Shown here one piece after another: positions 28,079 to 35,415 of a DNA stretch of 64,000 bases (within the stretch, counting starts at the first letter, position 1; each line of letters begins with the position of its first letter). The stretch is from contig CACJFJ010000001.1 of NCBI GenBank assembly GCA_902592675.1, forward strand, positions 62,001 through 126,000. Reading direction: 5' to 3'. Origin of the DNA: an uncultured Pelagibacteraceae bacterium (GTDB taxonomy: Bacteria; Pseudomonadota; Alphaproteobacteria; Pelagibacterales; Pelagibacteraceae). The position numbers were made by a program, and so were the translations under genes. Under the pieces are notes generated by a model, which was not told where the DNA came from, did no database searches, and was given only the letters and a program-made list of their open reading frames with translations.

Positions 28079-28578
28079 GAAATATCGTTTAATACAATAT
28101 CTTTTGCTTCATTAACAATTGAGGATAATCTCGAGGTTTCAGGAGAAATGTCAGGATGAATTTTTTTTTGTATTTTAATATATGCTTGATTTACATCCTC
28201 TTTTGTAATTTTTTTATTCATGTCCAAGTTTAAAATTTTATATGCCTCTGAAACAGAAATAGAAGATACGTTATTTGAGCCTGTCTGATTAAAAGAAAAA
28301 CGTCCAGATCTTCTTAAGGTTTGAATGAGCCTAAAAAGAGAAATTAATTGAAAAATAGATAAACCTTTTAGTTTCAATAGTGCTAAACTTGCCAAAGTAA
28401 GAGGAAGGGTTAATAAAAATTTCCCGCCAATTGCAAACAAAATCGCTAAAGCAAATAATCCCAATATAATTAAAAATCTAAGGCCCTTCGAAATTTTTCT
28501 AGAGGAAATGTTAGATATCAAACGTAGTAGAAAATAAAAAATGGTTAATATAACCACTGTATAAATTATTATATTCAT
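28075..28578 (-). CDS. Membrane-anchored J-domain protein (Pam18/Tim14-like arrangement)
   Basis: This 167-residue protein has N-terminal hydrophobic segments (about residues 2-18 and 32-70) followed by a linker and a C-terminal J-like domain (about residues 108-167): SEAYKILNLDMNKKITKEDVNQAYIKIQKKIHPDISPETSRLSSIVNEAKDIVL. The HPD tripeptide needed to stimulate Hsp70 ATPase is present. A membrane anchor with a short C-terminal J domain is the same layout as alphaproteobacterial DnaJ-like membrane proteins and mitochondrial Pam18/Tim14. It would recruit DnaK to the inner membrane; the client is unknown. Confidence 0.8.
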   Translation of the reverse strand: MNIIIYTVVILTIFYFLLRLISNISSRKISKGLRFLIILGLFALAILFAIGGKFLLTLPLTLASLALLKLKGLSIFQLISLFRLIQTLRRSGRFSFNQTGSNNVSSISVSEAYKILNLDMNKKITKEDVNQAYIKIQKKIHPDISPETSRLSSIVNEAKDIVLNDIS

Positions 28579-28592
28579 ATATTTTTAACATA

Positions 28593-30674
28593 ATGAAAAT
28601 ACCACAACTTCAAAAAAAACCAGAGATTAAATCTTGTCACAATACGACATGGGAAGATAATTATAGTTGGATCCATCAAGATAACATTCTTGAGGTTTTA
28701 AAAGATAGTTCCAAATTACTTCCAGATGTAAAGAAATATCTTGAGGATGAAAACAATTTTACAGAACATAATTTAAAAGACACAAAAAAATGTCAAAAAA
28801 TTTTATTTAATGAGATAAAAAGTAGAATTAAGTTAGATGATGAGTCCTTAAAATTTAAAGATAAAAAGTATGAATATTGGACTAAAACAACTGCAGCTGG
28901 AAATTATTCAATAAAACTTAGAAACAAAATTGGTAGTAATGTAACCGAAGAATATTGGAATGGTGATACGGAAAAAGAAAAATTAAGAACTGAATATTTT
29001 GGTGTGGGTGATTTAGAGGTAAGTTATAATGATAAACTTTTAGGTTACTCTTTAGATTTGAAAGGCTCTGAATATTATTCAATTTATATAAAAGATCTTT
29101 CCTCAGGAAAATTAGTAACTGAAAAAATAGAAGATACAAGCGGAAGTATCGCTTTTAGTTTGGATGACAAGTATTTTTTTTATTCAAAGCTGGATAAATT
29201 TCATAGGCCGCGAAAAATATTTCGACATAAAATTGGATCATCAATCAAGGATGATGAGCTTATTTTTGAGGAGAAAAGTGAAGCATTTACTGTAGGCATA
29301 AGTTTGAGTTCGGATGAAAAATATTTTTTTATAACCACATCTGATCATAATACATCCGAACAATATTACTTTGAGGCCACAGAAAAAAATCCAGAACCAA
29401 AATTAATAAAAAAAAGAAAAAAAGGCGTAATTTATTCTATCAATTCCTGGGGTGGATATTTTTATTGTCATACCAATGATAACGCTGAAGATTTTAAAAT
29501 TGAGAGATGTGATAATTTATCTAATCAAAAATGGGAGATTTTTGTTGCTGCTAAAGATGAAGTTTTAATTGGAGGATTAATCTTTTTAAATAATTGGATC
29601 ATCAGGGGGGAAAAGTCAGATGCATTGGCAAAATTATTTGTTAGAAATAATCAAACGGGAATAGAGGAAGAATTAAAATTTTCTGATGAGTCCGTAATTG
29701 TGCCTAATGTTTCATTAATACAAAGAGATAGGAATACTGACTTAGTTCACTTATCATACTCATCTCCTAAAACACCAGGTAAGACTTTTTTATATAATTT
29801 AAAAACAAAAGAAAAAAAATTAGTTAAAGAACAAGAAATCCCATCTGGTCATGATCCAAATGACTATATAGTTGAAAGATTAGAGTGCCCATCACATGAT
29901 GGAAGATTGGTTCCGATTACAATCACTAGACACAAAAAAACAAAAATTGATGGATCCGCAAATTTACTTTTATATGGATATGGATCATATGGAAGTTCAA
30001 TGACACCAGAATTTTCCTCATCTAGATTAAGTTTAATTGATAGAGATATTATATGGGTAACAGCGCACATTAGAGGAGGAATGGAAAGAGGAATGAAATG
30101 GTGGAAAGAGGGAAAACTTCTCAATAAAAAAAATACGTTTGAGGATTATATACACGTCGCAAAATTTTTAATTGAAAAAGGTTATTCATCAAAAGGAAAA
30201 ATTATTGGTATGGGGGGATCAGCTGGTGGTTTATTGATGGGTGCGGTAGTCAATCAATCACCAGAATTATTTCTTGGAATTGTTATGGCTGTGCCATTTG
30301 TTGACTCTTTAACTACTAACTTAGACCATTCTTTACCACTAACGATTGGGGAATTTGATGAATTTGGAAATGCAAAAGACAAAAAAGAGCATTTCGATTA
30401 CATTTATTCTTATGCCCCATATAACAATATAAAAAAAATGGATTACCCTCACATATTAATTACGACAAGCTTAAGTGATAATAGAGTGTTGTTCGATGAG
30501 CCAGCAAAATTTACAGCCAAACTTAGAGATTTTAAAACAGATAATAATTTACTTTTGTTAAAAACTGAAATGAATGCGGGCCATGGAGGTAAGTCAGGTA
30601 GAGATGGTGCTATTGAAGAAATATCTTTTGACTATGCATTTATATTAAAGATCTCTGAAAAAATTAAAATTTAG
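28593..30674 (+). CDS. ptrB: Oligopeptidase B (S9A family prolyl oligopeptidase-like)
   Basis: This is a cytosolic serine peptidase cutting short peptides after basic residues. The 693-residue protein has an N-terminal beta-propeller (about residues 70-400) and a C-terminal alpha/beta hydrolase domain. The nucleophile elbow is GMGGSAGGLLMGAV (about residue 545). NLLLYGYGSYGSSMTPEFSSSRLSL, VTAHIRGGMERGMKWWKEGK and the catalytic-His segment NAGHGGKSGRDGA near the end are oligopeptidase B blocks. It is divergent from the J-domain gene across 14 bases, so their promoters must overlap coding sequence. It lies just upstream of hsp20. Confidence 0.93.
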   Translation: MKIPQLQKKPEIKSCHNTTWEDNYSWIHQDNILEVLKDSSKLLPDVKKYLEDENNFTEHNLKDTKKCQKILFNEIKSRIKLDDESLKFKDKKYEYWTKTTAAGNYSIKLRNKIGSNVTEEYWNGDTEKEKLRTEYFGVGDLEVSYNDKLLGYSLDLKGSEYYSIYIKDLSSGKLVTEKIEDTSGSIAFSLDDKYFFYSKLDKFHRPRKIFRHKIGSSIKDDELIFEEKSEAFTVGISLSSDEKYFFITTSDHNTSEQYYFEATEKNPEPKLIKKRKKGVIYSINSWGGYFYCHTNDNAEDFKIERCDNLSNQKWEIFVAAKDEVLIGGLIFLNNWIIRGEKSDALAKLFVRNNQTGIEEELKFSDESVIVPNVSLIQRDRNTDLVHLSYSSPKTPGKTFLYNLKTKEKKLVKEQEIPSGHDPNDYIVERLECPSHDGRLVPITITRHKKTKIDGSANLLLYGYGSYGSSMTPEFSSSRLSLIDRDIIWVTAHIRGGMERGMKWWKEGKLLNKKNTFEDYIHVAKFLIEKGYSSKGKIIGMGGSAGGLLMGAVVNQSPELFLGIVMAVPFVDSLTTNLDHSLPLTIGEFDEFGNAKDKKEHFDYIYSYAPYNNIKKMDYPHILITTSLSDNRVLFDEPAKFTAKLRDFKTDNNLLLLKTEMNAGHGGKSGRDGAIEEISFDYAFILKISEKIKI

Positions 30675-30677
30675 CAT

Positions 30678-30705
30678 CTTGAAAAAAATCAAATAACTCC
30701 CATAT
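30678..30705 (+). promoter_or_regulatory. RpoH (sigma-32)-type promoter of hsp20
   Basis: CTTGAAA (30678-30684) is followed by CCATAT (30700-30705) with 16 bases from the end of CTTGAA to CCATAT. The element matches the groESL promoter upstream in this same window. It begins immediately after the ptrB stop codon and predicts a transcript start near 30711-30713. Confidence 0.7.
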
Positions 30706-30712
30706 AAGTTAT

Positions 30713-30771
30713 GTTGGTCGCCTAATGGGGCTAACAATAAATAAACTTGCTTAACAAAGGAGGATATTATG
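30713..30771 (+). ncRNA. ROSE-like RNA thermometer in the hsp20 5' leader
   Basis: The leader between the predicted start site and the ATG can form two hairpins. The first (30713-30735) pairs GTTGGTCGC with GGGGCTAAC around a CTAAT loop, with a single G-G mismatch. The second pairs CTTGCT (30746-30751) with AGGAGG (30758-30763) across the loop TAACAA, burying the Shine-Dalgarno sequence and leaving one G opposite G. UUGCU facing AGGAG, with that G-G mismatch, is the hallmark of ROSE elements in front of small heat-shock genes. The leader is shorter (about 57 nt) than most rhizobial ROSE elements. Folding was done by eye. Confidence 0.65.
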
Positions 30772-31215
30772 ACAAGTAAGGATTTATCTATATTTAACTC
30801 ACTAAGACCTTTTTCAATTGGTTTTGACGATATGTTTGATCAATTTGAAAATATGCTTGGTAATGGTTCTTTGACTATGCAGTCAAATTACCCACCTTAT
30901 AACATCAGAAAAACTGGTAAGGATAATTATGCAATTGAAGTTGCTTTGGCTGGTTTTAGCAAAAATGATGTTGAAGTTGAGTTTGAAGATAATTTATTAA
31001 CTGTAAAAACAAAACAAGTTAATAAAACTGAAAATAATAATGCTGATGGAGAAATAATTCACAAAGGTATCTCGCAAAGACAGTTTGCTAGATCATTTAC
31101 TATAGCTGATGATGTGAAAGTAAATGGAGCTGAATTAAAAGACGGTCTATTAACAATATCTTGTGAAAGAATTGTTCCAGAGCATAAAAAAAGAAAACTT
31201 ATTGAAATTAGATAA
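30769..31215 (+). CDS. ibpA: Small heat-shock protein, Hsp20/alpha-crystallin family
   Basis: Hsp20 proteins hold unfolding proteins for refolding by DnaK/ClpB. The 148-residue protein has the N-terminal FRPFSIGFDDMFDQFENML-type entry (SLRPFSIGFDDMFD here), then the alpha-crystallin domain from YPPYNIRKTGKDNYAIEVALAGFSKNDVEVEFEDNLLTVKTK through the GISQRQFARSFTIADDVKVNGAELKDGLLTISCER block. This is the IbpA/HspH class A pattern. It is preceded by an RpoH-type promoter and a probable RNA thermometer, so control is expected at both transcription and translation. Confidence 0.96.
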   Translation: MTSKDLSIFNSLRPFSIGFDDMFDQFENMLGNGSLTMQSNYPPYNIRKTGKDNYAIEVALAGFSKNDVEVEFEDNLLTVKTKQVNKTENNNADGEIIHKGISQRQFARSFTIADDVKVNGAELKDGLLTISCERIVPEHKKRKLIEIR

Positions 31216-31222
31216 GTACTCC

Positions 31223-31253
31223 TTACTTGCGGAGATAGATTCTCCGCAAGTAA
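31223..31253. terminator. Perfect 13-bp hairpin between the convergent hsp20 and lipoprotein genes
   Basis: TTACTTGCGGAGA and TCTCCGCAAGTAA are perfect reverse complements around a TAGAT loop. The hairpin fills the gap between two convergent stop codons. Neither strand shows a T-run directly after it, so it may act as a bidirectional 3'-end or RNA-stabilising hairpin instead of a classical intrinsic terminator. Confidence 0.65.
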
Positions 31254-31559
31254 TCAAAAGCAACCGTTAGAAACAAAACCAATAACAATCAATTTTGAGT
31301 TTACCTCAAATCTTCTTTCACAAGGAATTCCATATTTTTTTGTGTTATAAATTAAGACTAAATTTCCTTTTTCATTTTTAAAGTCCTCATCTGGACTACC
31401 TAAGCTTTTTTTTAAATCCTCAGAGGAATTACCTATGAACGCACTTAATTTTTTATTTTCCTTTTCAACTATAGCGTCAGTCTTTTGTTTAATTGTCTGG
31501 CAACCAAGTAAAGAAAATATTAAAAAGACACATATAGTTGAAATCTTAATTTTTTTCAT
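31254..31559 (-). CDS. Small lipoprotein of unknown function
   Basis: The ORF track starts at 31589, but the signal peptide begins at the second Met (MKKIKISTICVFLIFSLLGCQT), so I place the start at 31559. The lipobox is LLGC. The mature part of about 80 residues has a helical start (TIKQKTDAIVEKENKKLSAFIG), then DLKKSLGSPDEDFKNEKGNLVLIYNTKKYGIPCERRFEVN and a C-terminal SNGCF. The 'LGxPDxxxxxxGxxxLxY' pattern recalls BamE/SmpA-type small lipoproteins, but the similarity is weak and two extra cysteines may form a disulfide. The function is unknown. Confidence 0.75.
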   Translation of the reverse strand: MKKIKISTICVFLIFSLLGCQTIKQKTDAIVEKENKKLSAFIGNSSEDLKKSLGSPDEDFKNEKGNLVLIYNTKKYGIPCERRFEVNSKLIVIGFVSNGCF

Positions 31560-31685
31560 AACTAAATGATAACAGCCTAATAATGACATAAATATAAACT
31601 TGTGGGTTGAAAATTGTTAATAAGAATTAGTTTTAACGAGTAATATAAAAGAGAATCAATTATTTTTCGATCCATAGGAGGATTA

Positions 31686-32996
31686 ATGCTTGAAAAATAT
31701 TTTGAATATAAAAAACATAAAACAGATTTTAAAACAGAGGTAATTGCGGGAACTACTACGTTCTTAACAATGGCTTACATAATGTTTTTAAATCCATTCA
31801 TCTTATCAGGAGAATTCGCCGGTCCTGAGAAAGGATTCTTTGATTTTGGAGCAGTATATACGGCAACGATTTTAGCAACTGCTTTAGCTTGTTTTATAAT
31901 GGCGTTTTACGGAAAAACTTGGCCAATTGGACTAGCACCGGGTATGGGTATTAATGCATTTGTAGCTTTTGGAGTTTGTGCTGGTATGGGATACACTCCT
32001 CAAGAAGCTTTAGGTGCGGTTCTAGTTGCTGGAGTTTTGTTTTTAATTATATCACTTACACCAATCCGTGCATGGCTAATTAATTCAATTCCAAAAAGTT
32101 TAAAATTAGGGATCGGAGCCGGTATAGGATTATTCTTGGCAATTATTGGTTTACAAATTATGGAGGTTGTCGTTGATAATCCTGTGACCTTAGTTCAACT
32201 TGGAAATTTGAGTGATCCTTTAGTTTTATTGGGATGTGCAACATTCATTGCAATAATCGTACTAGATAAAATGAATGTAAAAGGAAATATAATCATCGGT
32301 ATTTTAGTCTTTAGTATTATCGCTTGGGCAAGTGGTCTTGCTAAATTTAATGGAATTGCGAGTGCACCTCCGTCGATGTCATATCTTTTTGAATTTGACC
32401 TTTCTGCAGCAATGACAGCAGGAATGTCGACAGTAATTTTTACTTTGTTATTTATTGACTTCTTTGATACAGCGGGAACTCTCACATCTGTTGCAAACGT
32501 TGCAGGTAAAGTTGGTAAAGATGGTAAAGTGCAAGATATTAACAAAGCGATGTTATCTGATAGTGTAAGTACAGTAGCAGGTGCAATGATGGGAACTACG
32601 ACTGTGACTAGTTATGTTGAGTCAGGAGCTGGTGTTAAAGCTGGTGGAAAAACTGGAATGACTTCACTTGTTATAGGGATACTATTTTTAGCATGTATAT
32701 TTTTTGCACCCTTAGCAACAAGCTTACCAAAACAAATTGACGGTGCAGCCTTACTTTTCGTCTCAGTTTTATTCATAAGAAATATTACTGATATCGAATG
32801 GAACGATATTTCAGAGTCTGCTCCTGCGATACTTGCTATGATCTCGATGCCTTTGACTTATAGCATTAGCAATGGAATTGCTTTGGCTTTTGTATCTTAT
32901 GCTTTGATAAAAATCTTTACTGGTAAATTCTCAAGTACATCACCAGCAATATGGGTTGTAGCAATATTAAGTGTTGTAAGTTTTGCGGTTGCTTAG
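31686..32996 (+). CDS. NCS2 family purine permease (AzgA/PbuG type)
   Basis: This 436-residue inner-membrane protein has 12 or more hydrophobic segments. The start block YKKHKTDFKTEVIAGTTTFLTMAYIMFLNPFIL, the GLAPGMGINAFVAFGVC segment, IDFFDTAGTLTSVANVAG and GAMMGTTTVTSYVESGAGVKAGGKTGMTS are the NCS2/AzgA hypoxanthine-guanine-adenine permease signatures. A strong AGGAGG (31676-31681) lies 4 bases before the start. It converges on a purine phosphoribosyltransferase gene, which suggests uptake followed by salvage. The exact base cannot be told. Confidence 0.93.
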   Translation: MLEKYFEYKKHKTDFKTEVIAGTTTFLTMAYIMFLNPFILSGEFAGPEKGFFDFGAVYTATILATALACFIMAFYGKTWPIGLAPGMGINAFVAFGVCAGMGYTPQEALGAVLVAGVLFLIISLTPIRAWLINSIPKSLKLGIGAGIGLFLAIIGLQIMEVVVDNPVTLVQLGNLSDPLVLLGCATFIAIIVLDKMNVKGNIIIGILVFSIIAWASGLAKFNGIASAPPSMSYLFEFDLSAAMTAGMSTVIFTLLFIDFFDTAGTLTSVANVAGKVGKDGKVQDINKAMLSDSVSTVAGAMMGTTTVTSYVESGAGVKAGGKTGMTSLVIGILFLACIFFAPLATSLPKQIDGAALLFVSVLFIRNITDIEWNDISESAPAILAMISMPLTYSISNGIALAFVSYALIKIFTGKFSSTSPAIWVVAILSVVSFAVA

Positions 32997-33009
32997 TAAA
33001 TTCAATATC

Positions 33010-33047
33010 AAGTAGGGCTAATATATTAGCCCTACTTATTTTTTTTT
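33010..33047 (+). terminator. Rho-independent terminator after the purine permease
   Basis: A perfect 28-base palindrome (14 + 14: AAGTAGGGCTAATA / TATTAGCCCTACTT) is followed by A and nine Ts. It starts 14 bases after the permease stop. The distal arm contains the stop codon of the convergent phosphoribosyltransferase gene. Confidence 0.92.
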
Positions 33048-33553
33048 ATAATTTCACTTATAGATATTTCCTCATAATGTTCAGTGGGTTGAACTATCCA
33101 TGGATCAGAATTTAGCTTAATTGGACAAAAGTCTGGTTCAAAAGTTGATGATTTTTTTTTCCATAGACATGCCGTTTTAACTTCTTTTATAAAATCTTTA
33201 GTTGGTCCATAATTTCTTAACCATTCTATACTTTTATTAAGAGTCAAACCAGTATCTGACAAATCATCAACTAACAGAACTCTATTAAAATCGTTATCCC
33301 TAGCAAGCGAGCTAATTTCTCTCGCAAAAATTAGCTGACCCTGCTTATCCTCAGTCCCTTTTCCAGAATAACTTTGAATTACTATATACGCTGTCGGCAG
33401 TTTTAAAATTCTAGATAAAATATCGATTATTGGCGCTGCTCCTCTCATTATTCCTACTAAAACTGTTGGTTTATATTTGTTGTGGATTTGAATCGCTAAT
33501 TTTTCAACAATTTTAGTATATTCTTCAAAACTTATAATTAATTTATCTGCCAT
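33032..33553 (-). CDS. Purine phosphoribosyltransferase (Gpt/Hpt-like)
   Basis: This protein is about 173 residues. The ORF track begins at 33568, but MADKLIISFEEYTKIVEKLA looks like the real start, at 33553. The PRPP-binding motif is FNRVLLVDDLSDTGLTLNKSI (about residues 98-117), preceded by PTVLVGIMRGAAPIIDIL, which contacts pyrophosphate. The layout is that of xanthine/guanine/hypoxanthine phosphoribosyltransferases, making nucleotides from free bases and PRPP. The neighbouring purine permease supports purine salvage. Its stop codon lies inside the permease terminator stem. Confidence 0.85.
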   Translation of the reverse strand: MADKLIISFEEYTKIVEKLAIQIHNKYKPTVLVGIMRGAAPIIDILSRILKLPTAYIVIQSYSGKGTEDKQGQLIFAREISSLARDNDFNRVLLVDDLSDTGLTLNKSIEWLRNYGPTKDFIKEVKTACLWKKKSSTFEPDFCPIKLNSDPWIVQPTEHYEEISISEIIKKNK

Positions 33554-33601
33554 ATATTTTTTTATCATATAAAAAAAATTAAAAAAGATTAAAAAGTATT
33601 A

Positions 33602-34492
33602 ATGAAAATTTTTGATTGTTTTATGTATTTTGACGAGGAAGTCGTTTTAGACCTTAGATTCAATGTGCTAGATAAATATGTTGACTACTTTGTGATTGTT
33701 GAAAGTGTTTATACTCATAGAGGTGAAAGAAGAGATCTACAATTTGATTTAAATAAATTTCAAAAATTTAAAGATAAAATAATTTATCTTGTATATGACA
33801 AGATACCAATTGAAATTGAGAAAATTTTTAGTGAAGATAGTCATGACGAAAAATCAAGAAAATTTATACTTAATGCAGCCTATAGAGAAAATGGACAGCG
33901 AAATTTTATCTTGAATGGATTAAAGGAAGCTGACAAAGAAGATTTAATTCTAATCTCAGATGTAGATGAAATACCAAATTTAGAAATATTAAATGTAAAA
34001 AATATTCACCAAAAAATTATTCTTTTTAAACAAGAAATGTTTTATTACAAATTCAATCTTAAATTACCAAAACTTATTTGGGCTGGAACTAAAGCGTGTA
34101 AAATGAAAAATTTAAAATCCCCGCAATGGTTAAGAAATATTAAGGATAAAAAATATCCTTTTTATAGGGTTGATACTCTTTTCTCAAAAACAAAGTATAT
34201 GAATATTAAGCTCATAGATAATGGTGGTTGGCATTTTTCGAATTTGAAAACTCCAGATAAAATTGAATATAAATTAAAATCCTATCTTCATCATAGAGAA
34301 TTTGATGAAAATCCAATGTCAAAAAAGGAAATAAACCAAATAATAAAAACTAAACGTGCACTCTATGACTTAACCGTTGATAAAAAAGTTAATAAAATTG
34401 GTGATGGACTAAAGTTGGAAAATATTTCATTAGATAGATTGCCTGGATACTTGCAAGATAATATTAATAATTATAAAGAATGGATAGACTAG
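33602..34492 (+). CDS. Glycosyltransferase family 17 protein (MGAT3-like)
   Basis: This 296-residue protein begins MKIFDCFMYFDEEVVLDLRFNVLDKYVDYFVIVESVYTHRGERRDLQF, the characteristic start of GT17 proteins related to beta-1,4-mannosyl-glycoprotein N-acetylglucosaminyltransferase. The Asp motif is LILISDVDEIPNLE (about residue 117), and WHFSNLKTPDKIEYKLKSYLHHREFD is the second family block. It has no signal peptide, so it presumably acts at the cytosolic face on a surface glycan. The natural acceptor is unknown. It is followed after one base by the DUF1330 gene. Confidence 0.85.
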   Translation: MKIFDCFMYFDEEVVLDLRFNVLDKYVDYFVIVESVYTHRGERRDLQFDLNKFQKFKDKIIYLVYDKIPIEIEKIFSEDSHDEKSRKFILNAAYRENGQRNFILNGLKEADKEDLILISDVDEIPNLEILNVKNIHQKIILFKQEMFYYKFNLKLPKLIWAGTKACKMKNLKSPQWLRNIKDKKYPFYRVDTLFSKTKYMNIKLIDNGGWHFSNLKTPDKIEYKLKSYLHHREFDENPMSKKEINQIIKTKRALYDLTVDKKVNKIGDGLKLENISLDRLPGYLQDNINNYKEWID

Positions 34493-34493
34493 A

Positions 34494-34793
34494 ATGAAAA
34501 AAGGTTACTGGATAAGTCTTTATACTAAAATAGAAAATCAAGAAAATTATAAAAAATATGTGGAGACTATATTCCCAATTGTTAAAAGTTTTGGCGGAGT
34601 CCCCTTGGTAAGAGGTGGTAATTATAAAAAATACGATGGTGACAACTTTATCAGAACTGTAATTTGGGAATTTCCAAGTTATGAAAAAGCTTTAGAGTGT
34701 CATAGTTCAAAAGAGTATCAGGAAGGCTGGAAAATAGCTAAACCAACTACAAAAAGACATATGCAAATAGTAGAGGGATTTAGTATTGAATAG
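34494..34793 (+). CDS. DUF1330 family protein
   Basis: This 99-residue protein belongs to the DUF1330 dimeric alpha/beta-barrel (ferredoxin-like) family: KKGYWISLYTKIENQENYKKYVETIFPIVKSFGGVPLVRGG, then IRTVIWEFPSYEKALECHSSKEYQEGWKIAKPTTKRHMQIVEG. The motif set (Y...A..P....GG..L.RGG; EFPS...A...Y.S.EYQ) is clear. The biochemical role is not established to my knowledge. Its 3' end overlaps that of the convergent alkA by 14 bases. Confidence 0.9.
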   Translation: MKKGYWISLYTKIENQENYKKYVETIFPIVKSFGGVPLVRGGNYKKYDGDNFIRTVIWEFPSYEKALECHSSKEYQEGWKIAKPTTKRHMQIVEGFSIE

Positions 34794-35415
34794 GCTCAGG
34801 ATCTATACTTCTCCATAAATACCATGTAGCAACTGAACAATATGGTGAAAATCTTTTTCTTAACCTTTTAATATAATTTTCCGGTGGTAAATATTCTTTT
34901 TTATAATTTTTTGAAATAGCTCTTAACAAGCCTATATCTTGCACTGGCCAAATATTTGGCCTGTTGTAAGTGAATATGAGTATCATTTCTGCTGACCACC
35001 TTCCTATTTGTCTTAATTGAGAAAGATAAACAATAGCTTCTTCATCACTCATTTTTTTTATCAATTCTGGCTTAAATGATTTATTAATCATCTCTTCTGA
35101 TAAAGATTTTATACCAAGAATTTTTTGACGACTTAATCCACAACTTTTTAATTGAAAAAAAGTCAGTTTTTTAATGACCTGGGGTTTTATCTTATTCTTA
35201 CATTTTTTTTTAAATTTTGAGAAAACAGAGTTTGCTGCAGCAACACTTATTTGTTGTCCCACAATACTCTTACATAAAGAAAAAAAAATATCTTTTCTGG
35301 TTGTTAAAATCGTTTCTGAGGGGCTTTTGTATTTTGTAATTAATTTAGCCATGATTTTATCTTTTTTAGATAAATATTTTTTAGCTTCCTTCCAATAACC
35401 TGGTGATTCAGTCAT
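34780..35415 (-). CDS. alkA: DNA-3-methyladenine glycosylase II (AlkA-like, HhH-GPD)
   Basis: This is a base-excision glycosylase removing alkylated bases. I place the start at MTESPGYWKEA (35415), not the track's 35433, because ATG then overlaps the upstream EamA stop in an ATGACTGA arrangement. The protein of about 211 residues has FSLCKSIVGQQISVAAANSVFSKF, the helix-hairpin-helix LRQIGRWSAEMILIFTYNRPNIWPVQDIGLLRAI, and the catalytic Asp in that block (QDIG). It lacks the N-terminal domain of E. coli AlkA, like many short bacterial relatives. Confidence 0.9.
   Translation of the reverse strand: MTESPGYWKEAKKYLSKKDKIMAKLITKYKSPSETILTTRKDIFFSLCKSIVGQQISVAAANSVFSKFKKKCKNKIKPQVIKKLTFFQLKSCGLSRQKILGIKSLSEEMINKSFKPELIKKMSDEEAIVYLSQLRQIGRWSAEMILIFTYNRPNIWPVQDIGLLRAISKNYKKEYLPPENYIKRLRKRFSPYCSVATWYLWRSIDPEPIQY

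Noticed and set aside
31590-31685. Possible purine riboswitch before the NCS2 permease
   Set aside because: I could not find the three-way-junction core or paired loops; only a strong Shine-Dalgarno site is visible.
32195-32545. 116-codon minus-strand ORF
   Set aside because: It lies fully inside the purine permease gene on the opposite strand; a shadow frame.
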